A DNA stretch of 64,000 bases. It comes from Rhodocyclaceae bacterium (GTDB lineage Bacteria > Pseudomonadota > Gammaproteobacteria > Burkholderiales > Rhodocyclaceae). The DNA lies in NCBI GenBank assembly GCA_016704145.1, contig JADJAS010000007.1, positions 620,001-684,000 of the forward strand. Reading direction: 5' to 3'. Positions 37,489 through 46,180 of the stretch are shown one piece after another; within the stretch, counting starts at the first letter, position 1; each line of letters starts with the position of its first letter. Made by a program: the position numbers and the translations under genes. The notes below the pieces were generated by a model. The model had not been told where the DNA came from and ran no database searches. It worked only from the letters and a program-made list of their open reading frames with translations.

Positions 37489-37527
37489 ATAAGGGAGTTC
37501 CCGGCGAACGATAAGGGAGTTCCCTTA
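37489..37527. repeat. Tandem ATAAGGGAGTTCCC repeats, second copy palindromic
   Basis: The 14-mer occurs at 37489-37502 and 37511-37524, 22 bases apart (two helical turns). The second copy extends to TAAGGGA-GT-TCCCTTA, an inverted repeat overlapping the fhcC stop codon. It lies between fhcC and the AcoR-type gene; candidate operator or terminator. Confidence 0.5.
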
Positions 37528-38355
37528 GACGATGTGAATGACCTCACCGCGGCCGTCGCTGGCCAGGTCGCCCAGCCAGCGGCGGGCGCGCCACTCCGCC
37601 GCACCCGCGCGGCGGGCGAAAGCGCCGCCGGCATCGAGCGTCGCCAGCCAGTGGCGGCGCAGCAGGCGCAAAAAGACGTCGGCGGCGAAGGCCGTCTCGA
37701 CGAAGGTCGGCACCAGCGCCGGCGCCGCACCGGGTAGCAGCAGCAGCAGCGTGCCGCGCCGCATGCCGTAGCCGGCGTGGGCGCCGACGCGGCCGGCCAC
37801 GGCGAGCGTGCCGGCCACCATGCGCGCCGCGCAGAAGTCGCCGGCATCGCCGGCGACGAGGATCTCGCCGCGCCGCATCTTGTCGCCGCAGCGCGCGCCA
37901 ACGCTTCCATCGACGATGACCCGCCCGCCCCGCATGCCGGCCGCCTGCCAGGGCAGTGCCGCACCGAGGCGCTCACCGGCGTCGCCCTGCACATGCAACT
38001 CGCCGCCGCGCATGCCCGAGGCGGCAAAGGCGCCGACGCTGCCGCGCACCACGACTCGCCCGCCCAACAGGTCCGCCGCGACGAAATCGCCGGCGGCGCC
38101 GTGGATCTCGCACTCGCCCGCCGCCATGCCGCGCGCGACATCGCAGAAACGCGCGTCCATGCCTTCGAAGACGAGATGCGGTCCCGGCGCGCCGGCGACG
38201 CGGAAGAACTCGCCCAGCGCCGGCGTCTCCTTGCCCCAGGCGAGCGGCAGGCGCTCGATGTCCGCCATCGCCAGCGCTGCCAGCCTGTTGGGCACGATGC
38301 CGGCCAGCGATATCCGCCCCGGCGGCGGTCGGTGCAAAGTCAGTCTCAGGGACAC
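37525..38355 (-). CDS. fhcC: Formyltransferase/hydrolase complex subunit C (formylmethanofuran dehydrogenase subunit C-like)
   Basis: 276 residues from a GTG start that overlaps the fhcD end by 10 bases. The protein is mostly a right-handed beta-helix of GxxM/RGG repeats (ASGMRGGELHVQGDAGERLG, AAGMRGGRVIVDGSVGARCG, DKMRRGEILVAGDAGDFCA). This is the FwdC/GltB-C fold that holds the complex together. Fhc hydrolyses formyl-methylofuran to formate, the last step of H4MPT-linked formaldehyde oxidation. The dispersed motif overlaps its start. Last gene of fhcBADC. Confidence 0.9.
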   Translation of the reverse strand: MSLRLTLHRPPPGRISLAGIVPNRLAALAMADIERLPLAWGKETPALGEFFRVAGAPGPHLVFEGMDARFCDVARGMAAGECEIHGAAGDFVAADLLGGRVVVRGSVGAFAASGMRGGELHVQGDAGERLGAALPWQAAGMRGGRVIVDGSVGARCGDKMRRGEILVAGDAGDFCAARMVAGTLAVAGRVGAHAGYGMRRGTLLLLLPGAAPALVPTFVETAFAADVFLRLLRRHWLATLDAGGAFARRAGAAEWRARRWLGDLASDGRGEVIHIV

Positions 38356-39248
38356 GGCGGCGCTTCCAGGATTTCGCGCAACTTGAAGTGGAACTGGCCG
38401 AGCTTGCCGCCGTAGTTGCCGGCGGTGACGCGGCGCAGGCCGGCGACCTCGCAGGCGGCGCGCAGGCCGGCGGCCATGGCGGCGGCGACCGCCTCGGCCG
38501 TGAGGCCGTCGATCACCACTTCCAGCACGCAGTTCTCCTCCGCCGTCAACATACTGGCGGGCCGGCCGCGCAGGCCCGGGCAGTACGCATCGTTGGTCGA
38601 CGCCGGCAACGCCTTGTACTTCGAGCCGACCTTGGAGCCGGAGCGCACCACGCCGCCGGGAAAGGGCGCGATGATGCCGGGCACGCGGCGGATCGCCGCC
38701 ACCGCCCGCTCCGACGCGGCGAGCGCGGCCGCAGCGTTCTCGGCGACGAAGATCAGGTTGCCGCCGCCGACGGCCTTGACCATCGGCGTCGTCTCCTCGC
38801 AGAGGAACTCGCCGTCCATCACCGGCACGCGCCAGTAGCGCCGCCCGCCGATCACCTTGGCGATCTGGAAGCCGTCGCCGAAGTAGCGCAGCGCCTTGCC
38901 CATCGGCAGCGGCTCGCCCTCCGCCAGGCCGGCGTAGGCGGCGCTGCTCGGGCAGGTGAGGATGCACTGGCCGACGCGCCGCTCGATCTGCTTCGTCAGT
39001 TCCTTGGTCGACACGGCGAAGAACAACAGCGCCACGCCGGGGCGGCCGTCGGGCGTCCGCGCGGCGTCGATTTCGGCCTCGATGCCCGCCTCGCAGCCGC
39101 AGGCGATCACCGAGGTGGCGAAACCGGTCGCCGCCACTCCGGCATGACGCGCCCACACGACATCGCAGGCCGTCACCACCACGCGCGCGGCCTTCATGCC
39201 GAAGGCCTCGGCAAACGTGTCTTCGATGAATACGCCGTTCAGATTCAT
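38346..39248 (-). CDS. fhcD: Formylmethanofuran-H4MPT N-formyltransferase, Fhc subunit D
   Basis: 300 residues starting MNLNGVFIEDTFAEAFGMKAARVVVTA, the Ftr signature, with CEAGIEAEID and the C-terminal GNYGGKLGQFHFKLREIL. It moves the formyl group from formyl-H4MPT to methylofuran and in bacteria is a subunit of Fhc. Length matches archaeal Ftr. The start overlaps the fhcA stop (ATGA). Confidence 0.93.
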   Translation of the reverse strand: MNLNGVFIEDTFAEAFGMKAARVVVTACDVVWARHAGVAATGFATSVIACGCEAGIEAEIDAARTPDGRPGVALLFFAVSTKELTKQIERRVGQCILTCPSSAAYAGLAEGEPLPMGKALRYFGDGFQIAKVIGGRRYWRVPVMDGEFLCEETTPMVKAVGGGNLIFVAENAAAALAASERAVAAIRRVPGIIAPFPGGVVRSGSKVGSKYKALPASTNDAYCPGLRGRPASMLTAEENCVLEVVIDGLTAEAVAAAMAAGLRAACEVAGLRRVTAGNYGGKLGQFHFKLREILEAPPCP

Positions 39249-40900
39249 CGTGTGTGGCACGAATGCACGTGCAGCCGCCCGCCGTGGTTGCAGGCCTCGC
39301 ACAACTCGGCCTCGCCGATGGCGAAGCCGGCGAAGGACTGCGTCATATGGCTGTCGAAATGCGCCGCCAGATCGCGCTCGATGGCGCGGTCGTATTCCGG
39401 CCGCACGACGTGGGTGGCGCCGCGCGGCGGCCTGGATGCGGCCCTCGCGCACGACGACCTCTCCGTCCTGAAGACCCAGGCCGGCGCGGCGAACATCGCC
39501 TCGCGGTCGGCCTGCTCGCGATAGATGGCGATGTCGGCGGCGGCGCCGGCGCCGAGGTGGCCGCGCCCGGCCATCCCGAGCAGGCGCGCCGGCGCGGCGC
39601 GCGTAACGACGGCGATCTCCGTCAGGGAATACTCGCGCTTCAGCGACGGCAGGATCGACATCGCTTGCGCCGCCGGATGCAGGCGCGCGAACTGCTCGTC
39701 GCGGAAGCCCTTGTCGCAGAGTAGGCGGATCAGGTGCGGATAGCTGGTGAACGGCGCGCCGTTGGGATGGTCGGTGGTGAGCACGATGCGCCAGGGGTCC
39801 TCGACAAGCAGGAACAGCTCGAGGCCGATGGCCCACTGCAGGGCGTTGACGTAGCTCTGGTCGCGGTAGCGGAACGGCACCACGCCGCAGCCGGCGTCGC
39901 ACTCGATGTCCATCAACACCGTCTTCCTCGGCGCAGCGAGGTCGGCGTTGCGATGCTGCGCCATCGAGTCGCCCGAGCAGGTCACGGTCTGGCCGAACAG
40001 GATCTGGCCGATGTCGATGCTGACGTGGCGCAGGCGGTTCACCGCCTCGGCAACCTGCGCCGCGCCGGAGGAGAACTTGAACTCGCCCTCCGTGCCGTAG
40101 CTGTGGAACTGGACGTGGGTGAGGTGCAGCGGCAGCCCTTCCACCGCCTCCATCGTCGCCAGCGTCGTGGCGAGGTTGCCGGCGGCGCCGAGGTTGCTGG
40201 CATGCACGTGCAGCGGATGCGGCACGCCGAGCTCGGCCACCGCGCGCGCGAGCGCCTGCAGGATGCGCCGCGGCGTCACGCCGTAGTGCGGATGGGCGTC
40301 GTCGAGGTCGAAGGCGCGGCAGTTGAACTTGAAGGCCGAGATGCCGCCGGGGTTGACCACCTTGATGCCCATCGCCTGCGTCGCGGCGAGCGTCCACGCG
40401 ACATAGTCGTTGATCTTCGCCTGCGGCGCGTCCGCCGCCAGTTGGCGCAGCAGGAAGTCGTCGCTGCCGAGGAGCGCGTAGGCGCCGTGGTCGACGATGG
40501 GCGTGTCGCCCATCTCCAGGTGCGCCTGACGGGCGTTGGTCGGCAGCATGGCCGGCTCGAAGCAGGCGGTGTAGCCCATCTGCGCGTAGCGGTAGCCGGC
40601 GGCGAGCGTCGGCATGGCGGCGTGGCCGCAGGCGCTGCGCAGCGCCATGTCCGCCGCCAGGTGCAGCGGCACGTGGTCCTCCGGCAGCAGGGTGCGCGCG
40701 ATATTCACCTTGCCGCCGCCGATGTGGGTGTGCAGGTCGATGCCGCCGGCCATCAGCACCATGCCCGTGCAGTCGATCTCGCACGCGGCGGCCCCGGCGG
40801 GCGGCGAGACGATGCGTCCGTCCTCGAACCACAGGTCGGCGACGGCGTCGACGCCGTTGGCCGGATCGACGACGCGGCCGCGCTTCAGGCGCGTCAGCAT
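39245..40900 (-). CDS. fhcA: Formyltransferase/hydrolase complex subunit A (amidohydrolase)
   Basis: 551 residues. The amidohydrolase fold has the metal-binding GGIDLHTHIGGGKVN near residue 55, HASNLGAAGN, HLTHVQFHSYG and LTTDHPNGAPF. It hydrolyses formyl-methylofuran to formate. It overlaps fhcB by 7 bases. Residues near 475-492 (about 39415-39475) read RTERSSCARAASRPP, while the neighbouring frame gives DGEVVVREGRIQAA as expected in the family. Two compensating one-base indels are therefore likely, probably sequence error. Confidence 0.92.
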   Translation of the reverse strand: MLTRLKRGRVVDPANGVDAVADLWFEDGRIVSPPAGAAACEIDCTGMVLMAGGIDLHTHIGGGKVNIARTLLPEDHVPLHLAADMALRSACGHAAMPTLAAGYRYAQMGYTACFEPAMLPTNARQAHLEMGDTPIVDHGAYALLGSDDFLLRQLAADAPQAKINDYVAWTLAATQAMGIKVVNPGGISAFKFNCRAFDLDDAHPHYGVTPRRILQALARAVAELGVPHPLHVHASNLGAAGNLATTLATMEAVEGLPLHLTHVQFHSYGTEGEFKFSSGAAQVAEAVNRLRHVSIDIGQILFGQTVTCSGDSMAQHRNADLAAPRKTVLMDIECDAGCGVVPFRYRDQSYVNALQWAIGLELFLLVEDPWRIVLTTDHPNGAPFTSYPHLIRLLCDKGFRDEQFARLHPAAQAMSILPSLKREYSLTEIAVVTRAAPARLLGMAGRGHLGAGAAADIAIYREQADREAMFAAPAWVFRTERSSCARAASRPPRGATHVVRPEYDRAIERDLAAHFDSHMTQSFAGFAIGEAELCEACNHGGRLHVHSCHTR

Positions 40901-42099
40901 GGCGGCTCCAGGGCGGCGGCGATGCGCTCGAGCTGCGTCGCGGCGGCCGGATGCGCCGAGGCGGTTTGCGCCGGCGCGTACAGCGTCACCACGCCATCGG
41001 TGCGCACCAGGTGACCGGCGGCCTCGACGCCCGGCACGGCGGCGGGAATGAAGACGCGCGCGCCCGGCGGCGCCAACCCCGGCGCGCCGATGGCGACCAC
41101 CGGCACGTCGCGCGCCCAGTCAGGAAAAGTCAGCCCCGGCAGCACGGCGAGCCACAGCAGCAGGTCGACATCCGAGTAATCGGGGAAGGCATCGCCCGCC
41201 ACCTCGCCGTCGCGGAATTCGAGCGGCAGGGCGAAACCGGTCTGCCAGGCCGCCACGGCGTTCGCCGTCAGGTCGCCGCCGCTGCCGGCGAGCGGCAGTG
41301 CCGCCCAGCGCGTCTCGCGGTTGAGGTCCTGCAGGAGCTGCTGGAGTTGCTCGACGAGCAGGTCGGCGCCGGCGAAATCGAGGTCGCCCGCCGCCCACAG
41401 CAGCAGGCCGTAGCGGCAGGATTGCATGCGTTCGGCGAGCGCGGCGAGCCCCGCCGGCGCCATGCGCGCATCGATCCTGTCCTCGCAGCAGGCGCGCAGC
41501 GCGCCCACCGCATCGAACAGATCGAGCCCGCCGCAGTCGACGCGCTCCGCTGACACCCCAGCTGGCGCATACTCCAGCGCGTCCACGCCGAGCAGGGCGA
41601 GTCGCCGTTGCGCCGCATCGACGAACACCGGCGCGGGCGCGAAGAGGCGCTCCATGATGCGCGGGAAGCGCCGCGTCACGTCGCCGCCCACGACGACGAC
41701 GAGGTCGGCGCGCTGGCGCGCCTCGGCCAGGGTAGTCGCCACGGCGCCGCGGCTCTGCAGGGCGAAGAGGTTGCGCTGCGCGGCCGCCTGATTGGCGTGC
41801 ACCACGCGCGCGCCGCAGCGGTCGGCCAGCGCCAGGGCGGCGCGCATCATTTGCACGTCGCCCGCCAGCCCGCCGATCAGTGGCCGCCGCGCCTTCGCCA
41901 GCGCGGCGGAGGCAGCCCGCACGGCGGCCGCCTCCGCGACCGCAACGCCGTCGACGCGCGCATCGCCCGTCGCCCGAATCGCCGCCCAGCCCTCCGCCGC
42001 CTTCGGGCATGCCGTTTGCAGGAGTCCGCTCGTGCCCGGAAAGGGCAGGTCGTCGCAAAGCAGGCCGCAGAAGGGGCAGACAAAGTGGGGGGCATTCAT
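40894..42099 (-). CDS. fhcB: Formyltransferase/hydrolase complex subunit B (formylmethanofuran dehydrogenase subunit B-like)
   Basis: 401 residues starting MNAPHFVCPFCGLLCDDLPF, then LQTACPKAAEGW: the Cys set 8/11/15/31 recalls the cluster motif of archaeal FmdB. A molybdopterin-oxidoreductase-like fold follows, with ALADRCGARVVHANQAAAQRN and VVVVGGDVTRRFPRI. In bacterial Fhc this subunit is structural and no formate-dehydrogenase activity remains. First gene of the leftward fhcBADC operon, divergent from mptG. Confidence 0.9.
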   Translation of the reverse strand: MNAPHFVCPFCGLLCDDLPFPGTSGLLQTACPKAAEGWAAIRATGDARVDGVAVAEAAAVRAASAALAKARRPLIGGLAGDVQMMRAALALADRCGARVVHANQAAAQRNLFALQSRGAVATTLAEARQRADLVVVVGGDVTRRFPRIMERLFAPAPVFVDAAQRRLALLGVDALEYAPAGVSAERVDCGGLDLFDAVGALRACCEDRIDARMAPAGLAALAERMQSCRYGLLLWAAGDLDFAGADLLVEQLQQLLQDLNRETRWAALPLAGSGGDLTANAVAAWQTGFALPLEFRDGEVAGDAFPDYSDVDLLLWLAVLPGLTFPDWARDVPVVAIGAPGLAPPGARVFIPAAVPGVEAAGHLVRTDGVVTLYAPAQTASAHPAAATQLERIAAALEPPC

Positions 42100-42202
42100 G
42101 CCGCACCGCCATGCAAGCCCCGCGCCAGCCCGCTACAGCACGGCGGCGCGGGCAATGCCGCGACGCCGGCGCAACACAGTGTCACGAATCTGGAGCAGCG
42201 CA

Positions 42203-43204
42203 ATGAACGCCATCGACATCGAATGCCCGGCCCGGCTGCACCTGGGTTTCATCGACCCAGGGGCCAGCTCGGGGCGCCGCTTCGGCAGCCTCGGCCTGGC
42301 GCTCGACGGCCTCGGCACGCATCTGCGCGTGCAGCGGGTGCGCACGGCGCGCGAGGCGTATTTCGCCGCCGGCGAGCGGGCCGGGGCCGAGCGCGAACGC
42401 GCGCTGGCCTGCCTGGCGCGCCTGCGCCGCGCTTTCGATTTCGACGCGCCGCTCGCCATCGAGCTGCTCGACGCCATCCCGCCGCACGCTGGCCTCGGCT
42501 CGGGCACGCAGCTGGCGCTGGCGCTCGGCTACGCCGTGGCGCGCCTAGCCGGCCGCGATGCCGCGCCGCGCCGGATCGCCCAACACACCGAGCGCGGCGC
42601 GCGCTCCGGCATCGGCATCGGCGTCTTCGAGCAGGGCGGCTTCGTCGTGGATGGCGGCCGTGCCGAGCAGACTGCCGTGCCGCCCATCGTCGCCCGTCAC
42701 CCCTTCCCCGCCGCCTGGCGCGTGCTGCTGGTCTTCGACGCCATGCACGCCGGCCTCTCCGGCGAGGCGGAAGCAAGCGCCTTTCGCGCCCTGCCGCCTT
42801 TCCCCGCGCGCGACACCGAGCGCATCGCCGCGCTCACCCTGATGCACGTCCTGCCCGCGCTGGCCGAGGTCGACTTCGAGCGCTTCGGTCCGGCCGTCAC
42901 GGAGATCCAGGCCCGGGTCGGCGACCACTTCGCGCCGGCGCAGGGCGGCCGCTACGCCAGCCCGCGCGTGGCGCGCTGGCTCGACTGGTTCGCCGCGCGC
43001 GGCGCCGCCTGTCACGGGCAAAGTTCGTGGGGGCCGACCGGCTTCGTCATGACGGCCTCGGCGGAGGAAGCGCGCATCCTGATCGAGGCGGCCAAGGCCG
43101 CGCGCGCGGCGGACGATCCCGTGCGCTTCCGCATCGTCGCTGGCCGCAACGCCGGTGCGCGCATCGTCGAATCGCGCGACGGCGCGCCAATGCACGCCTC
43201 CTGA
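42203..43204 (+). CDS. mptG: Beta-ribofuranosylaminobenzene 5'-phosphate synthase (H4MPT biosynthesis)
   Basis: 333 residues from the ATG preceded by GGAGCA. GHMP-kinase-like fold with IECPARLHLGFIDP at the start and the glycine-rich loop PPHAGLGSGTQLALALGYA. It joins p-aminobenzoate with PRPP, the first committed step of methanopterin synthesis, and is a marker of H4MPT-dependent C1 metabolism in bacteria. First gene of the rightward arm. Confidence 0.9.
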   Translation: MNAIDIECPARLHLGFIDPGASSGRRFGSLGLALDGLGTHLRVQRVRTAREAYFAAGERAGAERERALACLARLRRAFDFDAPLAIELLDAIPPHAGLGSGTQLALALGYAVARLAGRDAAPRRIAQHTERGARSGIGIGVFEQGGFVVDGGRAEQTAVPPIVARHPFPAAWRVLLVFDAMHAGLSGEAEASAFRALPPFPARDTERIAALTLMHVLPALAEVDFERFGPAVTEIQARVGDHFAPAQGGRYASPRVARWLDWFAARGAACHGQSSWGPTGFVMTASAEEARILIEAAKAARAADDPVRFRIVAGRNAGARIVESRDGAPMHAS

Positions 43205-43226
43205 ATCAAGTCACATCGGAGAAACA

Positions 43227-44117
43227 ATGGAAAAGCCCGCCATCCTGCACATGCTCACCCCCGCCCGCAACATGAGCCCCTTCGACGTCAACATGGCCAT
43301 CGACGCCGGCTTCCAGCACGCCCAGACCTATGGCGGCGTGACGCCGGGCGACGTCGCCGGCCTCACCCAGGACGCCATCTTCTCGCGCGGCCCGAAGGGC
43401 GTGCGCCGCACCGGCATCTTCATCGGCGGGCGCGAGATCGACGTCGCCGTCGACATGCTGCGCGGGGCGCAAGAGGCGATGACGCCGCCCTTCGTCGTCT
43501 CGCTGTTCTGCGACCCGAGCGGCGGCTTCACCACCGCCGCCGCCGCGGTGGCGGCCCTCGAGCGCGTGGCCGCCGCCGAAGGCGGATTGGCCGGCAAGCG
43601 CTTCCTCATCCTCGGCGCCGGTCCGGTCGGCACGGCCGCAGCCGTGCTCGCCGCCGGCCGCGGCGCAAGCGTGCAACTCGCCAGCCACGCGTCGCTCGAC
43701 CGGGCGAGCAAGCTCACCGACATGGTCGCCGCAACGTTCGGCGCCGCCGTCGAGCCGGTCTGTTCCGACGACGCGCGCCGGCGCGGCCTGCTGGCGGAGA
43801 CCGACATCCTGCTCGGCGCGGCCAAGGCCGGCGTGCAGGTGGTCAGCCGCGACGAGTTGGGCGCCGCCGGCCGCCTCGTCGCGGCCGCCGACCTCAACGC
43901 CGTGCCGCCCGACGGCATCGAAGGCCTCGGCGTGCTGGACGACCGCAAGCCGCTCGCCGCCGCCTCGGGGCGGGCGGTGGGCATCGGCGCGCTGGCCGTC
44001 GGCCAGATCAAGTACCAGACGCAGCGCCGACTGTTCGAACGGATGCTCGCCGGCGAGGCGGTGACGCTCGGGCTCACCGAGTGCTTCGAAATGGCGCGCG
44101 CGGTGTGTCGTGAGTAA
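43227..44117 (+). CDS. mtdB: NAD(P)-dependent methylene-H4MPT dehydrogenase
   Basis: 296 residues, start preceded by GGAGAA. MEKPAILHMLTPARNMSPFDVNMAIDAGF, then the nucleotide-binding loop FLILGAGPVGTAAAVLA and LGAAKAGVQVVSRDEL. MtdB oxidises methylene-H4MPT to methenyl-H4MPT with NAD or NADP, between Fae and Mch in formaldehyde oxidation. It lies 22 bases after mptG, and the next gene overlaps its stop by 8 bases. Confidence 0.93.
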   Translation: MEKPAILHMLTPARNMSPFDVNMAIDAGFQHAQTYGGVTPGDVAGLTQDAIFSRGPKGVRRTGIFIGGREIDVAVDMLRGAQEAMTPPFVVSLFCDPSGGFTTAAAAVAALERVAAAEGGLAGKRFLILGAGPVGTAAAVLAAGRGASVQLASHASLDRASKLTDMVAATFGAAVEPVCSDDARRRGLLAETDILLGAAKAGVQVVSRDELGAAGRLVAAADLNAVPPDGIEGLGVLDDRKPLAAASGRAVGIGALAVGQIKYQTQRRLFERMLAGEAVTLGLTECFEMARAVCRE

Positions 44118-45279
44118 ACCTTTTCTTCTCGTGGGTGTAAGCGTGCGCGCGCTGGCGCAAGCCGCCGCGCGCGCCGGCTTCACGCCCTGCGCCATCGACG
44201 GCTTCGCCGACCGCGATACGCGGCTCGCCTGCCAAGGCCGCGCGCTGCGCTTGCCCGCGCGCGGCTGCGTTCCCGACTGGGCGCTGCTCGACGACGCCAT
44301 CGGCGAGATGCGGCGCCGTCACGCACCACGCGGCTTTGCCGGCGCCGTTGCCGGCGGCGGACTCGAAGCCTGCCCCGAACTGCTCGACGTGCTTCGTCGG
44401 CACGCACCGCTGGCCAACGCGGACAAGGAGGCCGTGCTCGTTGCCGCGACGCCGGCGCGCTGGTTTGCCCTGCTCGACGAGATCGGCGCGCCGCATCCGA
44501 AAGTCAGTCTTGGCGGCACGCCGAACGGTCCCGGCTGGCTGGTCAAGCACGCCGGCGGCACCGGCGGCCTGCACGTGCGGCCGTGGCGCCCGGGCATGGC
44601 GCTCGAGGAGAACGATTACTGCCAGCAGCGCGCCTCGGGCCAACCCGGCTCCGCGCTGTTCCTCGCCGCCGATGGCGAGGCGCGCATCGTCGGCTGGCAG
44701 CGCCAGCTCATCGCGCCATCGGCGGCGCTGCCCTTCCGCCATGGCGGCGTGGCCTGCGACGACGCCCTGCCGACGAAGGCCAAGGCATCGATCGCCACCA
44801 TCGTCGAGGCACTGGCGCGCCGGCTGCCGCTCTGCGGCCTGGCCGGGCTGGACTTCCTGGCCGACGGCGGGGACGTGCGGGTGCTCGAGCTCAACCCGCG
44901 CCCGACCGCCAGCCTCGCCCTCTATCCCGCCTCGAACCTCTTCGCCCTGCACCTCGACGCCTGCGCCGGCCGCCTGCCCACCGCGCCGCTGCCGCACGCC
45001 TGGCGACCCTGCGGCGAGGCGGTGCTGTACGCCGAGATACCGCTTTCCGTGCCGGCGGATCACCGCTGGCCACCCAACTGCGCCGACCTGCCCGAGGGCG
45101 CCACCGACTTCGCGCCCGGCGAGCCGGTATGCAGCGTGCGTTCCTCGGCCGATTCGACGCACGTGCTGCTCGCGAAACTCCAGCGCCGCGTGATGGCGCT
45201 CTCATCGAAACTGGAAGACTTCCATGACCCCAAGCCTGAACGCGCTCGCCGCGCCGCTGGCCGCCTCGCTGCGTGCTGA
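44110..45279 (+). CDS. ATP-grasp protein of the methanopterin cluster
   Basis: 389 residues from a GTG start overlapping the mtdB stop. ATP-grasp features include ANADKEAVLVAATPARWFALLDEIG, WLVKHAGGTGGLHVRPW (ATP-binding Lys and Gly-rich loop) and LLVLEL-type end VRVLELNPRPTASLALY. Genes like this (OrfY/Orf17 type) are found in all bacterial H4MPT clusters and are thought to act in cofactor synthesis. The substrate is not known. Its 3' end overlaps mch by 56 bases, which is long; the C-terminal 18 residues may be non-native. Confidence 0.8.
   Translation: MSKPFLLVGVSVRALAQAAARAGFTPCAIDGFADRDTRLACQGRALRLPARGCVPDWALLDDAIGEMRRRHAPRGFAGAVAGGGLEACPELLDVLRRHAPLANADKEAVLVAATPARWFALLDEIGAPHPKVSLGGTPNGPGWLVKHAGGTGGLHVRPWRPGMALEENDYCQQRASGQPGSALFLAADGEARIVGWQRQLIAPSAALPFRHGGVACDDALPTKAKASIATIVEALARRLPLCGLAGLDFLADGGDVRVLELNPRPTASLALYPASNLFALHLDACAGRLPTAPLPHAWRPCGEAVLYAEIPLSVPADHRWPPNCADLPEGATDFAPGEPVCSVRSSADSTHVLLAKLQRRVMALSSKLEDFHDPKPERARRAAGRLAAC
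44499..44524 (+). repeat. Dispersed motif copy inside the C1 ATP-grasp gene
   Basis: GAAAGTCAG, then TCTTGGCGGCACGCCGA, codes for KVSLGGTPN in the sense direction. Full-length copy. Confidence 0.8.
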
Positions 45280-46180
45280 CGCCGACCTCCTGCGCCTGAA
45301 AGTGAGTGGCGACGGCCCCATCGTCGTCGATGCCGGCATCGACTGCCTGGGCGGTATCGAGGCCGGCCGCCGCATCGCCGAGATCTGCCTGGGCGGACTC
45401 GGCCGCGTGCGCGTCACCGCGGGTGGCAACGACTGGCCACTCCAGCTCACGGTGACGAGCTCGCGGCCGGCGCTGGCCTGCCTCGCCAGCCAGTACGCCG
45501 GCTGGAGCCTCGCCCACGGCGAAGGCCAGCAGGCCTGGTTCAGCCTCGGCTCCGGTCCGGTGCGGGCGCTGGCGCGCAAGGAGGAACTCTTCGCCGAGCT
45601 GGGCTACGCCGACCGCCACGACGCGAGCGTGCTGGTGCTGGAAACCGACAAGCCGCCGCCGCAGGCCGTCGTCGACAAGGTGCTCGCCGACGCCGGCCTC
45701 GCGCCCGCGGGGCTGACCATCGTCCTCACGCCGACGCGCTCGCTCGCCGGCACGACGCAAGTGGTGGCGCGCGTGCTGGAAGTCGCCCTGCACAAGGCGC
45801 ACACGCTCGGCTTCGACCCGCGCGCCGTCGTCGATGGCATGGGCACGGCGCCGCTGCCGACGCCCGGCCGCGACTTCCTGACGGCGATGGCGCGCACCAA
45901 CGACGCCATTCTCTACGGCGGCGCCGTGCAACTGCTGGTCGACTGCGACGACGACGCCGCCGAAACGCTCTGCCGGCGCCTGCCCTCCTCCTGCTCGCCC
46001 GACCATGGCCGCTCCTTCGGCGAGCTGTTCAAGGCTGCCGGCCACGACTTCTACAAACTCGACCCGATGCTGTTCGCGCCGGCGCGCGCCGTCGTCGGCA
46101 ACCTGCGCAGCGGGCGCACTTTCACCGCCGGTGCGATGGACCGCGAGCGGCTGCTGGGATTCTGGCTGGGGCAGCCATGA
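45224..46180 (+). CDS. mch: Methenyl-H4MPT cyclohydrolase
   Basis: 318 residues: MTPSLNALAAPLAASLRADADLL, GGIEAGRRIAEICLGGLGRV, LASQYAGWSLAHG, GPVRALARKEELFAELGY, and the ending SGRTFTAGAMDRERLLGFWLG. It hydrolyses methenyl-H4MPT to formyl-H4MPT, the step before Fhc. Length and motifs match bacterial and archaeal Mch. Confidence 0.93.
   Translation: MTPSLNALAAPLAASLRADADLLRLKVSGDGPIVVDAGIDCLGGIEAGRRIAEICLGGLGRVRVTAGGNDWPLQLTVTSSRPALACLASQYAGWSLAHGEGQQAWFSLGSGPVRALARKEELFAELGYADRHDASVLVLETDKPPPQAVVDKVLADAGLAPAGLTIVLTPTRSLAGTTQVVARVLEVALHKAHTLGFDPRAVVDGMGTAPLPTPGRDFLTAMARTNDAILYGGAVQLLVDCDDDAAETLCRRLPSSCSPDHGRSFGELFKAAGHDFYKLDPMLFAPARAVVGNLRSGRTFTAGAMDRERLLGFWLGQP

Noticed and set aside
38346..40832. 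One long frame that seems to fuse fhcD to an 800-residue protein
   Set aside because: The upstream half is the wrong frame of fhcA; the true fhcD start is the ATGA overlap at 39248.
42112..42127. Sigma-54-like GG-N10-GC site before fhcB
   Set aside because: Spacing is right, but transcription would start about 2 bases before the ATG, leaving no leader or ribosome site.
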